Below, piece by piece: positions 43,668 to 55,257 of a stretch of 64,000 bases of DNA; positions within the stretch are counted from its first letter, which is position 1, and the number at the start of each line of letters is the position of its first letter. The stretch is from positions 1,240,001 to 1,304,000 of the forward strand of contig JBLDXI010000030.1 in assembly GCA_047495785.1 (NCBI GenBank), read 5' to 3'. The stretch comes from Lepidodermella squamata (taxonomy: Eukaryota; Gastrotricha). Both the position numbers and the translations under genes were made by a program. The notes beneath the pieces are model-generated. The model saw nothing but the letters and a program-made list of their open reading frames with translations, had not been told where the DNA came from and did not search any database.

Positions 43668-46624
43668 TCATTCGTACTTGAGAACGTACAACGCATATAG
43701 GTTGATTCCAAAGAAAAAGGCCACAGCCATAACAAAGCCGAGTGCATTCAGCAGATTCACGACTGAAATGCGTAGGCAGCCGAATTTCAGCATCTTGTTG
43801 GCTGATTTTGCCATATCGGTCGCAATATAGCCGAGAAGCAAGTTGTAAAAGCTGACCAATCCGGTGTAGACTGACATGTAGAAAATGTACTCGGTCAAAA
43901 GGATCATCGCAGCACTTTTCGGGACATCTTCCAAGACCTGATTCTGGGCAACAGTCAATGCGAGAAGGATCGTGACTACAAACATCACTCGATCTGGCTT
44001 GTTAGCTTGCATAAGAAACGCTGCTAGTTCCAAGAATGTGAGAACCAGACAAGGACCAATGATGTTCAATAGGTAGTAGTTGGGCCTCCTTCTAAAGCTT
44101 AGTTTGAAAACAGCCACGCTGACTTTGCTTCCAATGGTCGGAGCAGACAACAGTTTGATTTCCCATTTCGTTTCCTTAGGCAGAATCTCCCACTGGGCAA
44201 CTGGGGATAGCTCATCAGGTGTTATCATATTCAGCTTGGAAAACGCTGTAAGATTGACTGAGCGATGAATGCCGAACTTGATCTCGCAGGTCTGCGTATC
44301 GAACGGGAACTTTCGCAGGTCCATGTCGCAAGTTGACTTGAACACGCCAACTCTCGACCAGTAGAACTGCATGTTAATATACATTTCATCGAATGGCCTG
44401 ATTATAAAGACGAAGTCGTCCCCCAGTTGGCTATTCACCATATAGACGTTATCAGGGCTAGATCTAAATGTCAAAGGAGGCAGCCAGTAGTCTTCTTTAC
44501 TTGCCACAAACACTCGAGAAGGGCCATCAATGTCGACTGGAATATCCGTCTTTTTACAAGTCGAAACGTTCCAATGCAGTTGGATGATCCCTGATAACGA
44601 AATCGTCTCAGCAACCTCGTCGATCCCGAAGAATTGGTCGACCACAAAAATGGCTGAAATGTTAGTTGCACTGCCGTTGTTGGGCGGGGCGCTTCTGTCA
44701 GCTGAAAAGTCGTGACATGAGCTCTTCGCAATGTCCGAATCTCGAATTTTAGGCGTGGCTGTTTCTTTGGCTAACTGGGGCATCGCAGCTTCTGCCTTCT
44801 GCTCCACAGAGAGTTTTTGTGGGGGCGGGGCAGGGGTGGTCGTAGTAGTTGTTGGACTAGTCGTTGTTTCGATCGCTCGAGTTGTGGTTGGAGCTGTAGT
44901 TGAATCGACTGCACGATTCGTTGTTTGCATTGGTGACGTTGTAATAGATCGTGGCGTAGTATCTGCAACTGCCCCAGTCGATGCAATATCGGTTGTTGGC
45001 TGTGAAGTCGGACTATTCGATGCAATGACGGTCGTGGCTGGGGTCTTTGACATTGTACTGGTCAGAAGGGGCGAAGTTGCAGGTGTTGTTGACCTTGTAG
45101 TTGGACTATTCGTCGCCATGACAGTCGGTATATTCGTGGTTGAGGCCTTTGAGGTTGTACTCGTCTGAAGGGATGAAGTTGAGGTTGCGACGCTTGATAT
45201 CGTGCTGGTTGTTGAAATGTTCAGTTTGACTGTAAATATGCTCTTATTAAGCGCATGATAATGAAAAATAATTTCCAAACGCAACTCATTTTCAACTTCA
45301 GATAGAACCCATGACTTTGATTGAACGAACTTCCTCTCGGATGAAAAAAGACATAGATCTCTCGCGTGTCGCTAGATATGGTTGACATCGGTCCTGGAGA
45401 TAATTCCTCCTTATTTTCTCTGGTATCAACGTTGAAAAGCTTCGAATAAACTGTCCCTTTTTCGTAGTTGATTGTGTTAAGCTCAAGATATATCCCTCGG
45501 TCGCGAGTAATCGTGTAGTTGAGAAGAGAATATCTGAAAAAAGAGAAATTGACAGTCGTTACTATTCATTTGGTTTGTAATTAATCACTGAAGTTGTCGA
45601 TCCTCAGGTATCTTGACTCGCCATAAGCACTGCCTGTTGATAGTATCGAACTGAATCATCGGCCTCACCCCGATCACGGCCTCTTCGAATTCCCAATCGA
45701 TGGTTGTGAACGCATTGCATATTCCAACTATCTTAGGAAAAATCTTCGTACCAAGGCTTGATTGATCTGTTGCATCGACTTGCTCGAAATAGATTTCCAA
45801 CCGCATGTAAAGTACGACTTCAATCGAGGAGAATGTAACAAGCGCAGATGAGCTTTTGCTCGTTAATGTGACATTATTATCCGGCCCTAGGTCGCTTGGG
45901 TAGAAAACACCGAGTGTTGGCGCTACACCCGAAAAACCTGCATCGTAGAGCCCGACGCGGGCATCATTTCGGATCTTCCCATCAGAATCAACGACGCGCA
46001 AGTACATTTTAGAAAATGTGAGGGCTTTCCCTGGGTCTGCGAAAATTCTCCACTGATTTGACTGATAACCGGCGAAGATAGTGATGTTGATTAGTCCATT
46101 CTTCAAACCTCGAATAGTTGTCTTCTCCAGAAGATACCAATCGATGCTGTTGATTGTGTTGTTAGCCGTGTACTGACATGATGGCCCGAATGATTTATCC
46201 GGACACATACAGGTAAATCCATTCCAGCACAAGCCCGTGCCACAGTTTGGCGAACATGTACTAGCCGGCGATGCTTGAAATTTGACAAATTTATAAAAAT
46301 TTCCTAACTTTGTTTCGCTCTTACGACTATCGCAATTAGGGCCCTGGAACCCATATTTGCAGTTACAGAAACCAGTCGCGTTACATGAGCCCTGATTCGA
46401 GCAACTACCCGGGCAAGTCGATAAAGCTGAAATATATTATTATTACGATTAAGGACAATTCTAACGCATAGCGCACCTGTGCAGATCCACTGCGAGAGAA
46501 GCACGAGAGAAGCAAACGCAATATTGAAAAGCGCCATTCCGACAAACAAAAAGCCACCGACTGCGAGAATCTGCTGGCGGATTGTGGATATCATCGCACA
46601 TCTTGAGCTATTTTTGCCTTTCAT
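43668..46624 (-). CDS. Chimeric EGF/CUB-like/mucin pentameric ligand-gated channel (copy C)
   Basis: Tandem paralogue of 30277-33313. ATG 46622-46624 starts the same hydrophobic N-terminal segment. Two EGF-like modules (CNATGFCNCKYGFQGPNC; CGTGLCWNGFTCMCPDKSF) and the CUB-like domain (VGLYDAGFSG, TSKSSSALVTF) follow, and a diverged beta-rich exon (45300-45535). The sushi-like exon of copy B is not found. The Thr/Ser hinge is longer (about 150 residues, with PTTRSTTPATSP-like units). The channel part (43668 to about 44760) keeps C-x13-C, M1-M4 and DRVMFVV at M2 and is almost identical to copy B at nucleotide level, including silent sites. The ectodomain and hinge differ at many residues. The frame looks intact. 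Expected at the plasma membrane as one of five subunits; ligand unknown. Confidence 0.85.
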
Positions 46625-48135
46625 CAACGTGTTTTTGTTTCAACGCCCACTTTGCAATTTCCTATCGGGAAAAAAACAAGGGCTTGCAATTGATTGCTCC
46701 CCCGATATCAGCAACCCCGCTATCTGCCCACCCCCGTTAGTAGTCATCGATTTGTTGACCCTGCTAAATAAACTTGTAGAAAATTCCTAATTAAACAAAA
46801 ACTAATTATCTGATAGATTAAGAAAATTAAGTATAAAAAATTTGCGTTCCTGGCAACCTAGCGGCGCGTTGTCGTGGTTTTGAGAGATCTTTTTCGGATC
46901 CAGATATTTCAAGTTCAGTTAAAACGAGTTGAACAGCGCATTAAGCTGTTTTCGTGGTTTTGAAATGACTTTGATTATGCAACAGAGTGTGTGGATTAGC
47001 TGCACTCAAGTCGTGCTGCGAGTCGTCCTGTTTTTTCATCCCTAATTCATCATAAATTCTGCCAGTTCATCGTAAGAAAATCAGCAATTGATTTCTATAC
47101 CTCTACCTATTACAATTTCCATCCATCTCCTTGCTGTGCAAATTATTCCCGAGGTAGCTTGCTCATCAACTATTCACCCATCTGAATTGCCTTGATTTTT
47201 CATGTTTTCGAGTTTTCCCTGCTAAACAAATCGTGAACTGAATAGGAACAGTGGCAACAGTGGGACACCTGGGTTCTCATTTAAAATTTAAAAAATCTAA
47301 AAACCTGGAAGCTTCTGGAGCCTTATGGAGGCTGCTCATGGGTTTGATTAAAGTGATGATGTTACGTTTCGGGATTAATAGTACATGCTTCTGGTAGATG
47401 CCGATGGTCTTATTGAGCTATCGGTTAATTCGAGGTTGCTGTTTTGGTTAGTTTATCTTTTACTCTTTCGTTTTGGCGTTATTCGCTAGTCATTGATTAA
47501 ATAAATAGAATAAATAAATAAAATAATTTCGACGCAATCCGTGTTCTTCTTGCTGCATACGTGTTCTTGTGCCCACAATTTTCACACTGCAATATTTAAT
47601 CCCGATTTTCTTATTGAGTGTCATCGTCTGAACAGCTGCCCGGGGATATAACAGCGTATACCGGCAAATTAGGCGCTTAAAACTGGGGCAATTTCATAAT
47701 AAATAGTCATAATAAATGCATCCCAATTGCACTACAACCAAGCGCATTTGCCTCGCGCTCCTGTTATGCGTATATATTGGACATAGAGGAGGAAATAAGT
47801 TGAAAAACCGAACATATAATGACCGAGCCGAAGGCGAGGACATTATTTGTGAGGTTTTTCAACATATTTACGACTCTAAGTCCAATATTTGCATATACCC
47901 CGAGGCATAGTAGCATCTACTGAATGTCAGGGCTCCGTTGAAATACATACCCCCCATGTTGCAAGGGTTTCAATTAATAAAATATTAGAAAAATAAAAGA
48001 TCCAACTTAATTGTTTCATAAAAAATCGGGCTTTTCGCCATTTTTGAATCAAACGCTCATTCTGTCGATTTTCGTTTTGATTTTCACTCGCCATTTTGCT
48101 GCCGGATCGTCCTATCAATTTGGCTTTACTGTACA
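46625..48135. other. Spacer with no confident gene
   Basis: AT-rich sequence without recognisable exons. Its right part is presumably the 5' flank of the Crypton-like element, whose left boundary I could not find. Confidence 0.5.
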
Positions 48136-49083
48136 ATGGCTCAACCAGATCAACCTTCTACATCACGTGGTAGCAGGTTCGTTCACAGCAATGATCATCA
48201 AGACCTGACTAAACTAAGCATGATGAGCAACACTTGGAAGAAAATGAACACAGCTTTGGGCCTGTATGCCAAATGGGTGGAACGATGTTGCGGCGAAAGA
48301 TTCCTCAATCGTGCCTGTCGATGCTCGCGACTTGAAAGATCTTCCGAAAAACATTCTGGCAGATCAGGTAGCTTTGCCTGTTTTTTTTATTTTCCTTGTC
48401 GATTTTTGTTTTCATGGCAGGTTTCGATGTTTGTTCTTGCTCTGAGGAAGGATGAAGAAACACTCTACCCGCTGAAAACTGTGTCCGAGTATGTCGACAT
48501 GTTGCAACGGTATTTGAAGGAGAATGGTGTCCAATTTGTGTATCGTTCGGATGTCCAATTCAGAAAGGTGGTTCAGGCGCTTAATCTCTACGGCAAGAAG
48601 GGCAACGATGCAGGGGTAAACAAGCCCGTAAGGCAGTCGGATGAATTGCCGATAGAGATCGAACGTGAAATGTTCAGCTTGGGGATTCTTGGGCGGTCTA
48701 ATCCACGATTGCTGTTACGAACAATTGGATATTTGATCGGTATTCGCGTTGCTTCTCGCGGCGGGGGCGAACTGAGGTCGTTCGAACACCGTCACGTAAA
48801 GAGAATGGAAACTACAAATGGTCGGCCATATTTCCTGATGACGATTCCTCCATCCAAAACTACGCACACCAGCCTTCGAAACCTGCATTCTAAGATTACG
48901 GAATTCAAAATATTTCCGACACCGAATGCAGGCGAGAGATGCCTCTTCTCGCTCTTGGAACTCTACTTATCGAAGGTTCCCAATCGCGCCGAAACTAGTT
49001 GGTTCTTCCGCCAATCGATAGCCAACCCCGCCGATCCGGATGTATGGTACATGAAAACGGCAGCCGGACGGCACAAGCCATAG
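48136..49083 (+). pseudogene. Crypton-type tyrosine recombinase, truncated by a P-like element
   Basis: The frame shows the DUF3504/Crypton layout: LALRKDEETLYPLKTVSEYV and MLQRYLKENGV (N-terminal helices), then LLRTIGYLIGIRVASRGGG with GELRSFEHRHV (the first catalytic Arg region), and WFFRQSIANPADPDVWY. A probable short GT-AG intron (48366-48420) restores the frame from DLKDLPKNILADQ to VSMFVLAL. The element at 49079 removes the C-terminal HxxR and Tyr nucleophile region, so the protein cannot be a complete recombinase. Confidence 0.7.
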
Positions 49084-52000
49084 ACAACTCTAATACAGAT
49101 CGGAAACTAGCGATCTTCCTATAGTAAATAAATTCACACCCAAACGTGAAAAAGTGGGCACGCGACTTTAATTTTTATTCACTCATCGCCCTATCCGCCC
49201 ATTGTAATTTTTTCGATTTTTAATTATTTTCTAAAATTCCCAGAGAAAAAGTTTCATTTCCCAAAAATGTCAAACAAATTTACCGGAATATTAGAAGCGC
49301 TCCTCTATCCAATGAGTCTCGTCTCATGAGACGGTGTTTTTTCTAACTTTTTTTAAATTTTCTTAAAGTTGGTCACTTTTCCGAAATAATCGCCATTTAA
49401 AGAATCTTTCTAGGCGGTAAATTTGTTTATTTTTATCCGAAAAATGCCGACAAAAATACCATGATCTCATTTGATTTTTGCTCTATCCAACGATATAAAG
49501 CTTGAGCTAATCAGAATTATTTTGAATTTCACGAAAATGTCATTATTAGAGCGTTAATGAGGTTAACAAGACAAGAACTGATCTCTTGGAATTCTTCCGG
49601 CGCTGAAAAAAGAAAACACTTGATTCGAGAGTGGTTCAACGCCGTGACGGACGGAGACTTCGATGATTTCAAAAGGAATCTAGTGTGCCAGTCGACGCGG
49701 GTCAAAGAACAACGCGACAAGCAACGGTTTGAAAAAGGTGGACGCGCTGCATGGTTGGCTGAAGAACATCAGTTTGATTTCCGAGTGCTCGCGAGGCAGG
49801 AGTCATCCGACCAGTTGGATATTGTTATAGACCAACGCGGTTTGTCAGATGGAACCTCGCAGACCGAGAGCAGGTGCTTTACTGATAGCTCTACACAGAC
49901 CGAAGTCGTGATGATGGAATCTAAATCGTCATGTAAACGTGAAAGCTCGTCTCAAACCGACTACGACCCAGTGCTTTACGCGAATCAAGGTATTTTCAAG
50001 AACTTGCTGTTCTCTGTAACTTGAAGTAATGAAATTTTAATAAAACAGAGAAATATACCCTGAGCGGATTGCCTAAATTTCGGGACGCTTTTGCCACTCA
50101 CGTATCGAGCGAACATGAGGTGGTGGAAAAGAAACAGATTGACGGCATTGATGACATGACTCCCTCAAAAAAACGCCGTCGCGGTCGACCAGCTCGTAAG
50201 AAGGGAGATCTGAAACGTGACAACATCAATTTATCAGCTGACTTGGAAAGGAAAAGGAGGAGAATCGAAAGTTTGCAAAAGCAACTCAATCTCGCCTCGG
50301 CGAAATGGAATGCGATGGGCGAAGCAGGAACTGGGGTCCTGGAGGGCATGGCAAGAATCGCCTTTCGAAAGCAGAAGACCTCGCGCCGTTTTTCTAACAA
50401 TCTGAAGGAGTTTTTTATCGGAATGACTCCAGCGGGCAGACGGCACGTTTCAAACTATTTCGGACGAGCAATGCCTTCGGAAAGATCGATTCGCAATTGG
50501 CTGGCCAAAGTGCCCTTCAAACCTGGATTGAACTACAACGTCTTAGCTTTACTTGAAAAAATTCGGCAGCGACAACCTAAACTTGGGCGGTATTACAACA
50601 TAAGCATCGACGCAATGTCGGTGTTACGAGCTGAATATTTTCACTGTGGTACGAAATCTAAACATGGAGCAGTTGACGCGGGAGAATTCAACAGCTTGCC
50701 GGAGATTCAATCTCAGATTGCCATGGTTCCTCGCGAGGCTCTTGTCATCGAAGCAACTGCGCTAAGCGGAATGGCTGTTTACCCAATTGGTGTTTTGTTT
50801 TTGGATCACACGAATGAAAAAATCCAAACCGCTGTTTTAAGAAAGGTCAGAGCTGAGTTTAAAGCCCGTGGAATGGTTGCTATGACAACAACGGCTGACG
50901 GTCACAAGGCGAACGTTAAAACAATGAACTCTCTCAGCAATGGACCTGAAAATGTCCCGGTGAATATATTCGCCGGTTTCCCGCCGGCCACAGAAGATTC
51001 ATGGTTCTGGTCGCAAGATGCGACACACGATATGAAGTTGTTGCGTGCCTTGCTCTCAAAATGGGACGCCCTGGTCTTCACCTTCAGAGGCAAGGTGTAT
51101 GTTGCTTATTGGAAGCATTTCGTGGCATTGGTCGAGCTACAAGAAGAGCTCAGAGTTCTTTTGAAGACTAAAGTGACTTCATCGCATACTGGATGGGAAA
51201 AGTGGCCAATGAAGGTGAAGCTCGCGGTTCAGTTGTTCAGCGAGAGTGTGGCGAATGCTCTTAAAACCTTGCGCGAAATGAAACTTGAAAAGTTTCTAGA
51301 CTCTGAAGGCACCGAGTTGTTATGCCGCATCTACAACAAGATGTGGGACTGTCTCAATCAGCGGTCATTCAACGATGCTAACCCGGCTCGACACCCTGTC
51401 ACACCGTCAAAATTCCCAGACTGGAAAGCAACACTGCGTGAGTCTGTTCATACTCTACTGAGCCTAACCGATCTTCACGGAAATTTCGCCATTTCGAGCT
51501 CCCTGCAGTGCGGTGTTCGGGGCATGGTTCTAGCCTGCCGTACTGCTATACGAGTCGCCGAGTTTTTGTTATTCAAAGCCGGCTTCAAAAGCTTTCCGAC
51601 GTTTTACTTGCTCCAAGATTCGCTAGAGCTTACATTCGGCTACGTGCGGCAATACAACGGCTGTGCAAGCAACCCTAGCCCCGAACAAGTTCTTGCGGCA
51701 TTGCGTGGTTATGTCGTGCAAAAATTCATATTTGCCAAGGGCGGCAATGTTCGCCATGACTTGCGATTCAATGAGCTTTCTATTTTCGATTTTAAGCAAA
51801 AATCCACTGAAGAGGATTCGTCTACGCCGGTAACCATTCAACATCCTTACTTCGCACATAGACACTTATCAAACGTATAATATTTTTCAGTCTTTGGATC
51901 CGCAATCTTGGGCTAGGTCTAAGCTGCCCCTCCTGCATCGTAAGCTGTACTGCTGACAATCTCCTCACACCGTATCGTCTCATCATGAATAACCAGCGGG

Positions 52001-52876
52001 TCGGAACGCAATCAGGGTACTATAGGTTTTCTAAGCGGGTATATTTATTTATTTTATAATTACACTTGACAGATTGATACGGCCGTCGCTCCCGTTTTTC
52101 CGAATTTCTAAGCGTGTGTATCAAATCATCATCGCGAACGAAGATGAAATTTTGGCTAGCCCCACGCCCCTGAATCTCATCGTTCGGGCGCTTGTTCATG
52201 CTACTTTGATCAAACCTATACTTCTGGACGGCCTGTGCTCGGTTGCCGACGTTTCGGATGGCCGCCTACCGCATGCCCAACAACTGCTTCGACAGATCGG
52301 TTCCACTATTGCTACCTGTTTTTTGAAGAAAATGTTCAAAGAACGGAACGACGAAAAGACGTCCACTCGTAAACGCAAGGCTGAGCAATTCGCGGGACAC
52401 TGAGCGTAATAATGACATTTTCGTGAAATTCAAAATAATTCTGATTAGCTCAAGCTTTATATCGTTGGATAGAGCAAAAATCAAATGAGATCATGGTATT
52501 TTTGTCGGCATTTTTCGGATAAAAATAAACAAATTTACCGCCTAGAAAGATTCTTTAAATGGCGATTATTTCGGAAAAGTGACCAACTTTAAGAAAATTT
52601 AAAAAAAGTTAGAAAAAACACCGTCTCATGAGACGAGACTCATTGGATAGAGGAGCGCTTCTAATATTCCGGTAAATTTGTTTGACATTTTTGGGAAATG
52701 AAACTTTTTCTCTGGGAATTTTAGAAAATAATTAAAAATCGAAAAAATTACAATGGGCGGATAGGGCGATGAGTGAATAAAAATTAAAGTCGCGTGCCCA
52801 CTTTTTCACGTTTGGGTGTGAATTTATTTACTATAGGAAGATCGCTAGTTTCCGATCTGTATTAGAGTTGTCTATG
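49079..52876 (+). mobile_element. P-superfamily DNA transposon with 470 bp inverted repeats and 8 bp target duplication
   Basis: The element is 3798 bp. Its ends begin CATAGACAACTCTAATACAG. Left repeat 49079-49548 and right repeat 52407-52876 are both 470 bp and appear nearly identical, each containing the 14 bp palindrome CGTCTCATGAGACG. The flanks are the exact 8 bp duplication GCACAAGC (49071-49078 and 52877-52884), the P-element hallmark. The long, well-matched repeats and exact duplication indicate a recent insertion. Confidence 0.95.
49557..52403 (+). CDS. P-element-like transposase, apparently intact, without THAP finger
   Basis: Exon 1 (49557-49989) and exon 2 (from 50049) join in phase across a 59 bp GT-AG intron. 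Exon 1 ends in a Ser/Thr/Gln-rich tract (SSTQTE, SSSQTD). Exon 2 has an AT-hook (RRRGRPARKK), a coiled coil, then the P-type RNase H-like core: SIDAMSVLRAEYFHCG, TTADGHKANVKTM, DATHDMKLLRALL and the C-terminal LELTFGYVRQYNGCASNPSP. These parallel the FDE, SDG, D-pHL and LE-FFS...GG-NPT blocks of P elements and THAP9. No C2CH THAP domain is seen, so the AT-hook may serve DNA binding. A stop lies at 51878-51880; a further open segment 52074-52403 (RISKRVYQIIIANEDEI) ending just at the right repeat may be a 3' exon, whose splicing I could not settle. Confidence 0.8.
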
Positions 52877-52884
52877 GCACAAGC

Positions 52885-54460
52885 TATCTACATTTCATCG
52901 AATGGCCTGATTATGAAGACGAAATCGTTGGTTGGCTGTTTACCATGTACACATTGTCTGGGCTAGATCTGAATGTCAAAGGAGGTAGTGCCGCCTTTTC
53001 TCAACCGTACTTTTCTCAACGTGCATTTTTCTCAACGTATTGTTTACACAACAGGTGTTCATCTCAGCAAACCGAGCAAAGCGAGAAAAACACTTGAAAC
53101 TCTTCGAGCGAAGCGAGATCACTTTTCTTGTTTCAGCATGAAATTCGTTCAAAAAGGCCGTTTTCATCGTACGGTTTTAAGGTTGATTTTTTAAAGTCGC
53201 ATTTCACACCAGAAAATCACCTATTATGTCACATTTTTCCATTTAAATTGCAGTTTTATCGGGAACGGTGAACGCTTCGCCTTCAGTAATATGTCTAATA
53301 AGGCCCACGGTACGGCTAATTCCTCGACGAACCCGGTCACGGATTTATGATTCTAGCGATCGACGCCGCGCTGCTTCGATTGAGTAATCGACGCGCATTC
53401 ATGTTGATGGCACTTTCGAGATAGTTCCGCCCTTGTTCGATCAGTTGTGGACGATCCATCACGAGGAGAAAGGTGTTGGCCAACCTGCTATCTTCGTTCT
53501 CACGACTGATAGGACCAGTGACAGTTACGAGCGAATTCTCGGCGTTGTTCTTGAGCATATCGAGCACGTTAACCCCGAGTACGCGTGGAAGGAGGTCACC
53601 ACCGACTTCGAGAGCGGCCTTTTGCCCGTGCTGAGAAAATTGGTGACTAGAATGGCAAACTTGTCTTTAAGGGCTGCTTCTTCCATTTCTCTGATAGCAT
53701 GCGTCGGTGGGTAGACAGGAATGGCCTCAAAACTGTTTACGAAGCCCCGGCTCCTCGCGATGAGGCGGGTCAACTGCTGGGTCCGAACATAGTTCGTCGA
53801 TTCATTCGGCGCTTCATGTACGTCGCCTTCGTTCCTCTCGAGGACGTGAAACCGGTCGTTCTACATTTGATCAACGCCATGCCTCCTAGGCTGAAAAACC
53901 TTGATTTCGCGGGTTATTTTCGCCACACATGGCGCAATAAATTACACCTGTTGAGATAAATGCGTGTTGAGAACGAAATGCACTGTTGAGAAAAGTACGG
54001 TTGAGAAAAGGATGGCGAACCTCAAAGGAGGCAGCCAGTTTTAGGCGTGGCGGTTTCTTTAACAAATTTGGGCATTCCATCTTCTTTTTTCTGTTCCAAA
54101 GTGAGTTGCTGCGGTGCCGGGGCAGGGGTGGTCGTAGTAGTTGTTGGACTAGTCGTTGTTTCGATTACTCCAGGCGTGGTTGGAGCTACAGCTGTATCGG
54201 CTGCATGATTCGTTGTTTGCATTGGTGACGTAGCTACCGATGGTGTCGTAGTATCTGCAACTGCCGTAGTCGATGCATTATTGGTTGTTGACCTTAGAGT
54301 CGGACTACTCGGTGCAATAACAGTCGGTGTTAAGGTCTTTGAAGATACTAGTCTGAATGGACGAAGTACCAGGTGTTGTTGGCCTTGTAGTTTGACTATA
54401 CGTCGCCATGACAGTCGGTGTATTCGTGATTGAGGCCTTTGAGGTTGTACTCATCTGAAG
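52885..54460 (-). pseudogene. Remnants of a third chimeric channel gene (copy D)
   Basis: Segment 52885-52985 matches the ligand-binding part of copies B and C (ATTTCATCGAATGGCCTGAT, then GGGCTAGATCTGAATGTCAAAGG). After a MULE insertion the match continues at 54022-54460 with the start of the ligand-binding exon and the Thr-rich hinge (TTTTPAPAPQQLTLEQKKEDG frame, about 54050-54220). About 260 bp present in B are deleted at 54040. The channel helices are absent; the Crypton-like and P-like elements occupy that side. Confidence 0.85.
52986..54021 (+). mobile_element. Small Mutator-like element with internal transposase fragment
   Basis: Inverted ends contain CCTTTTCTCAACCGTACTTT and its continuation (52994-53020, complement at 53985-54011). 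The 10 bp host sequence TCAAAGGAGG is duplicated at 52976-52985 and 54022-54031. Inside, plus-strand frames read FDQLWTIHHEEKGVGQPAIF and TDFESGLLPVLRKL (MULE catalytic domain with the DFE motif) and, in another frame, FMYVAFVPLEDVKPVVLHLI. A frameshift at about 53700 and missing ends show it is a degenerate copy. Confidence 0.8.
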
Positions 54461-54469
54461 TATTTTCCA

Positions 54470-55257
54470 GCGAATCCGTAAATCACAGTAATTTACCGCA
54501 GGTTACCAATTCACCGTGAAAGTGTTGAGGCCCAAGTTCGAAGCATGCTCGTTCGCGGTCTGGCCGGGACCGACCGGGAAGCAGCGTTTTTAACTGTCCG
54601 TACGCGACGTTTATGCTAAATCAAGTGAATATGAACAACTCCCGCATGGCATTCAACAACAAATCGCGCAAAACCTCGGCTGCAGTGTGCAGTGAAGCGA
54701 GAGTTGTTTAAATTCGTTAAATTTGAAGTAATCGTCGCACACGGGCACATCTTGATAGAAACACGATTGATTGAAACTTTTGGAAACCTCACGGCATTTG
54801 CCTGGTTCAAATGTTCAGATCCTTCTTCTATGTTAGTTCGTAATCTGGGGTCACTTTTTCTATCCATCCCGCTATGGAACAGATGCGAAGACGGGCAAGC
54901 CAGCCTGGATTGTAAAAAGAAAGTTTCAAACTGCAATGGGGAGAGAAATACGATGTGTGAAGCTGTTAATTGCGCTCCTTATCAGATATTTTTATTGCGT
55001 CATCTGTCATAGTTTCAGTTATTGTTCAGTTGCGATAAAATCATCAATCCGTCGAGATGAAGAGATAAAATCGTGATCACAACATGGCAAATAAAAAAAT
55101 AGTCTTCGAAACTGGGCCATTCGAAACTGCGCCACTGCCCAACCACTTTCAATGTTAGTTCATTGTTAATGATGGGAACCATTATTTCTAACAAATAATT
55201 TTCATTTTTTTTGTGTAAGTCCCTCGCGTACTGAGGTTTGACTTCTGACTGATCGAG
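54470..55257. other. Spacer 3' of kinase receptor 2, no gene
   Basis: Short frames only. The part 54470-54620 resembles 36340-36545 (block TTCACAGTGAAAGTATTGAGGC versus TTCACCGTGAAAGTGTTGAGGC, and the following CGAACAGGC/GATCGGGAAGCAG blocks), a dispersed repeat. Part of 54830-54960 resembles the spacer at 15790-15960. Confidence 0.55.
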
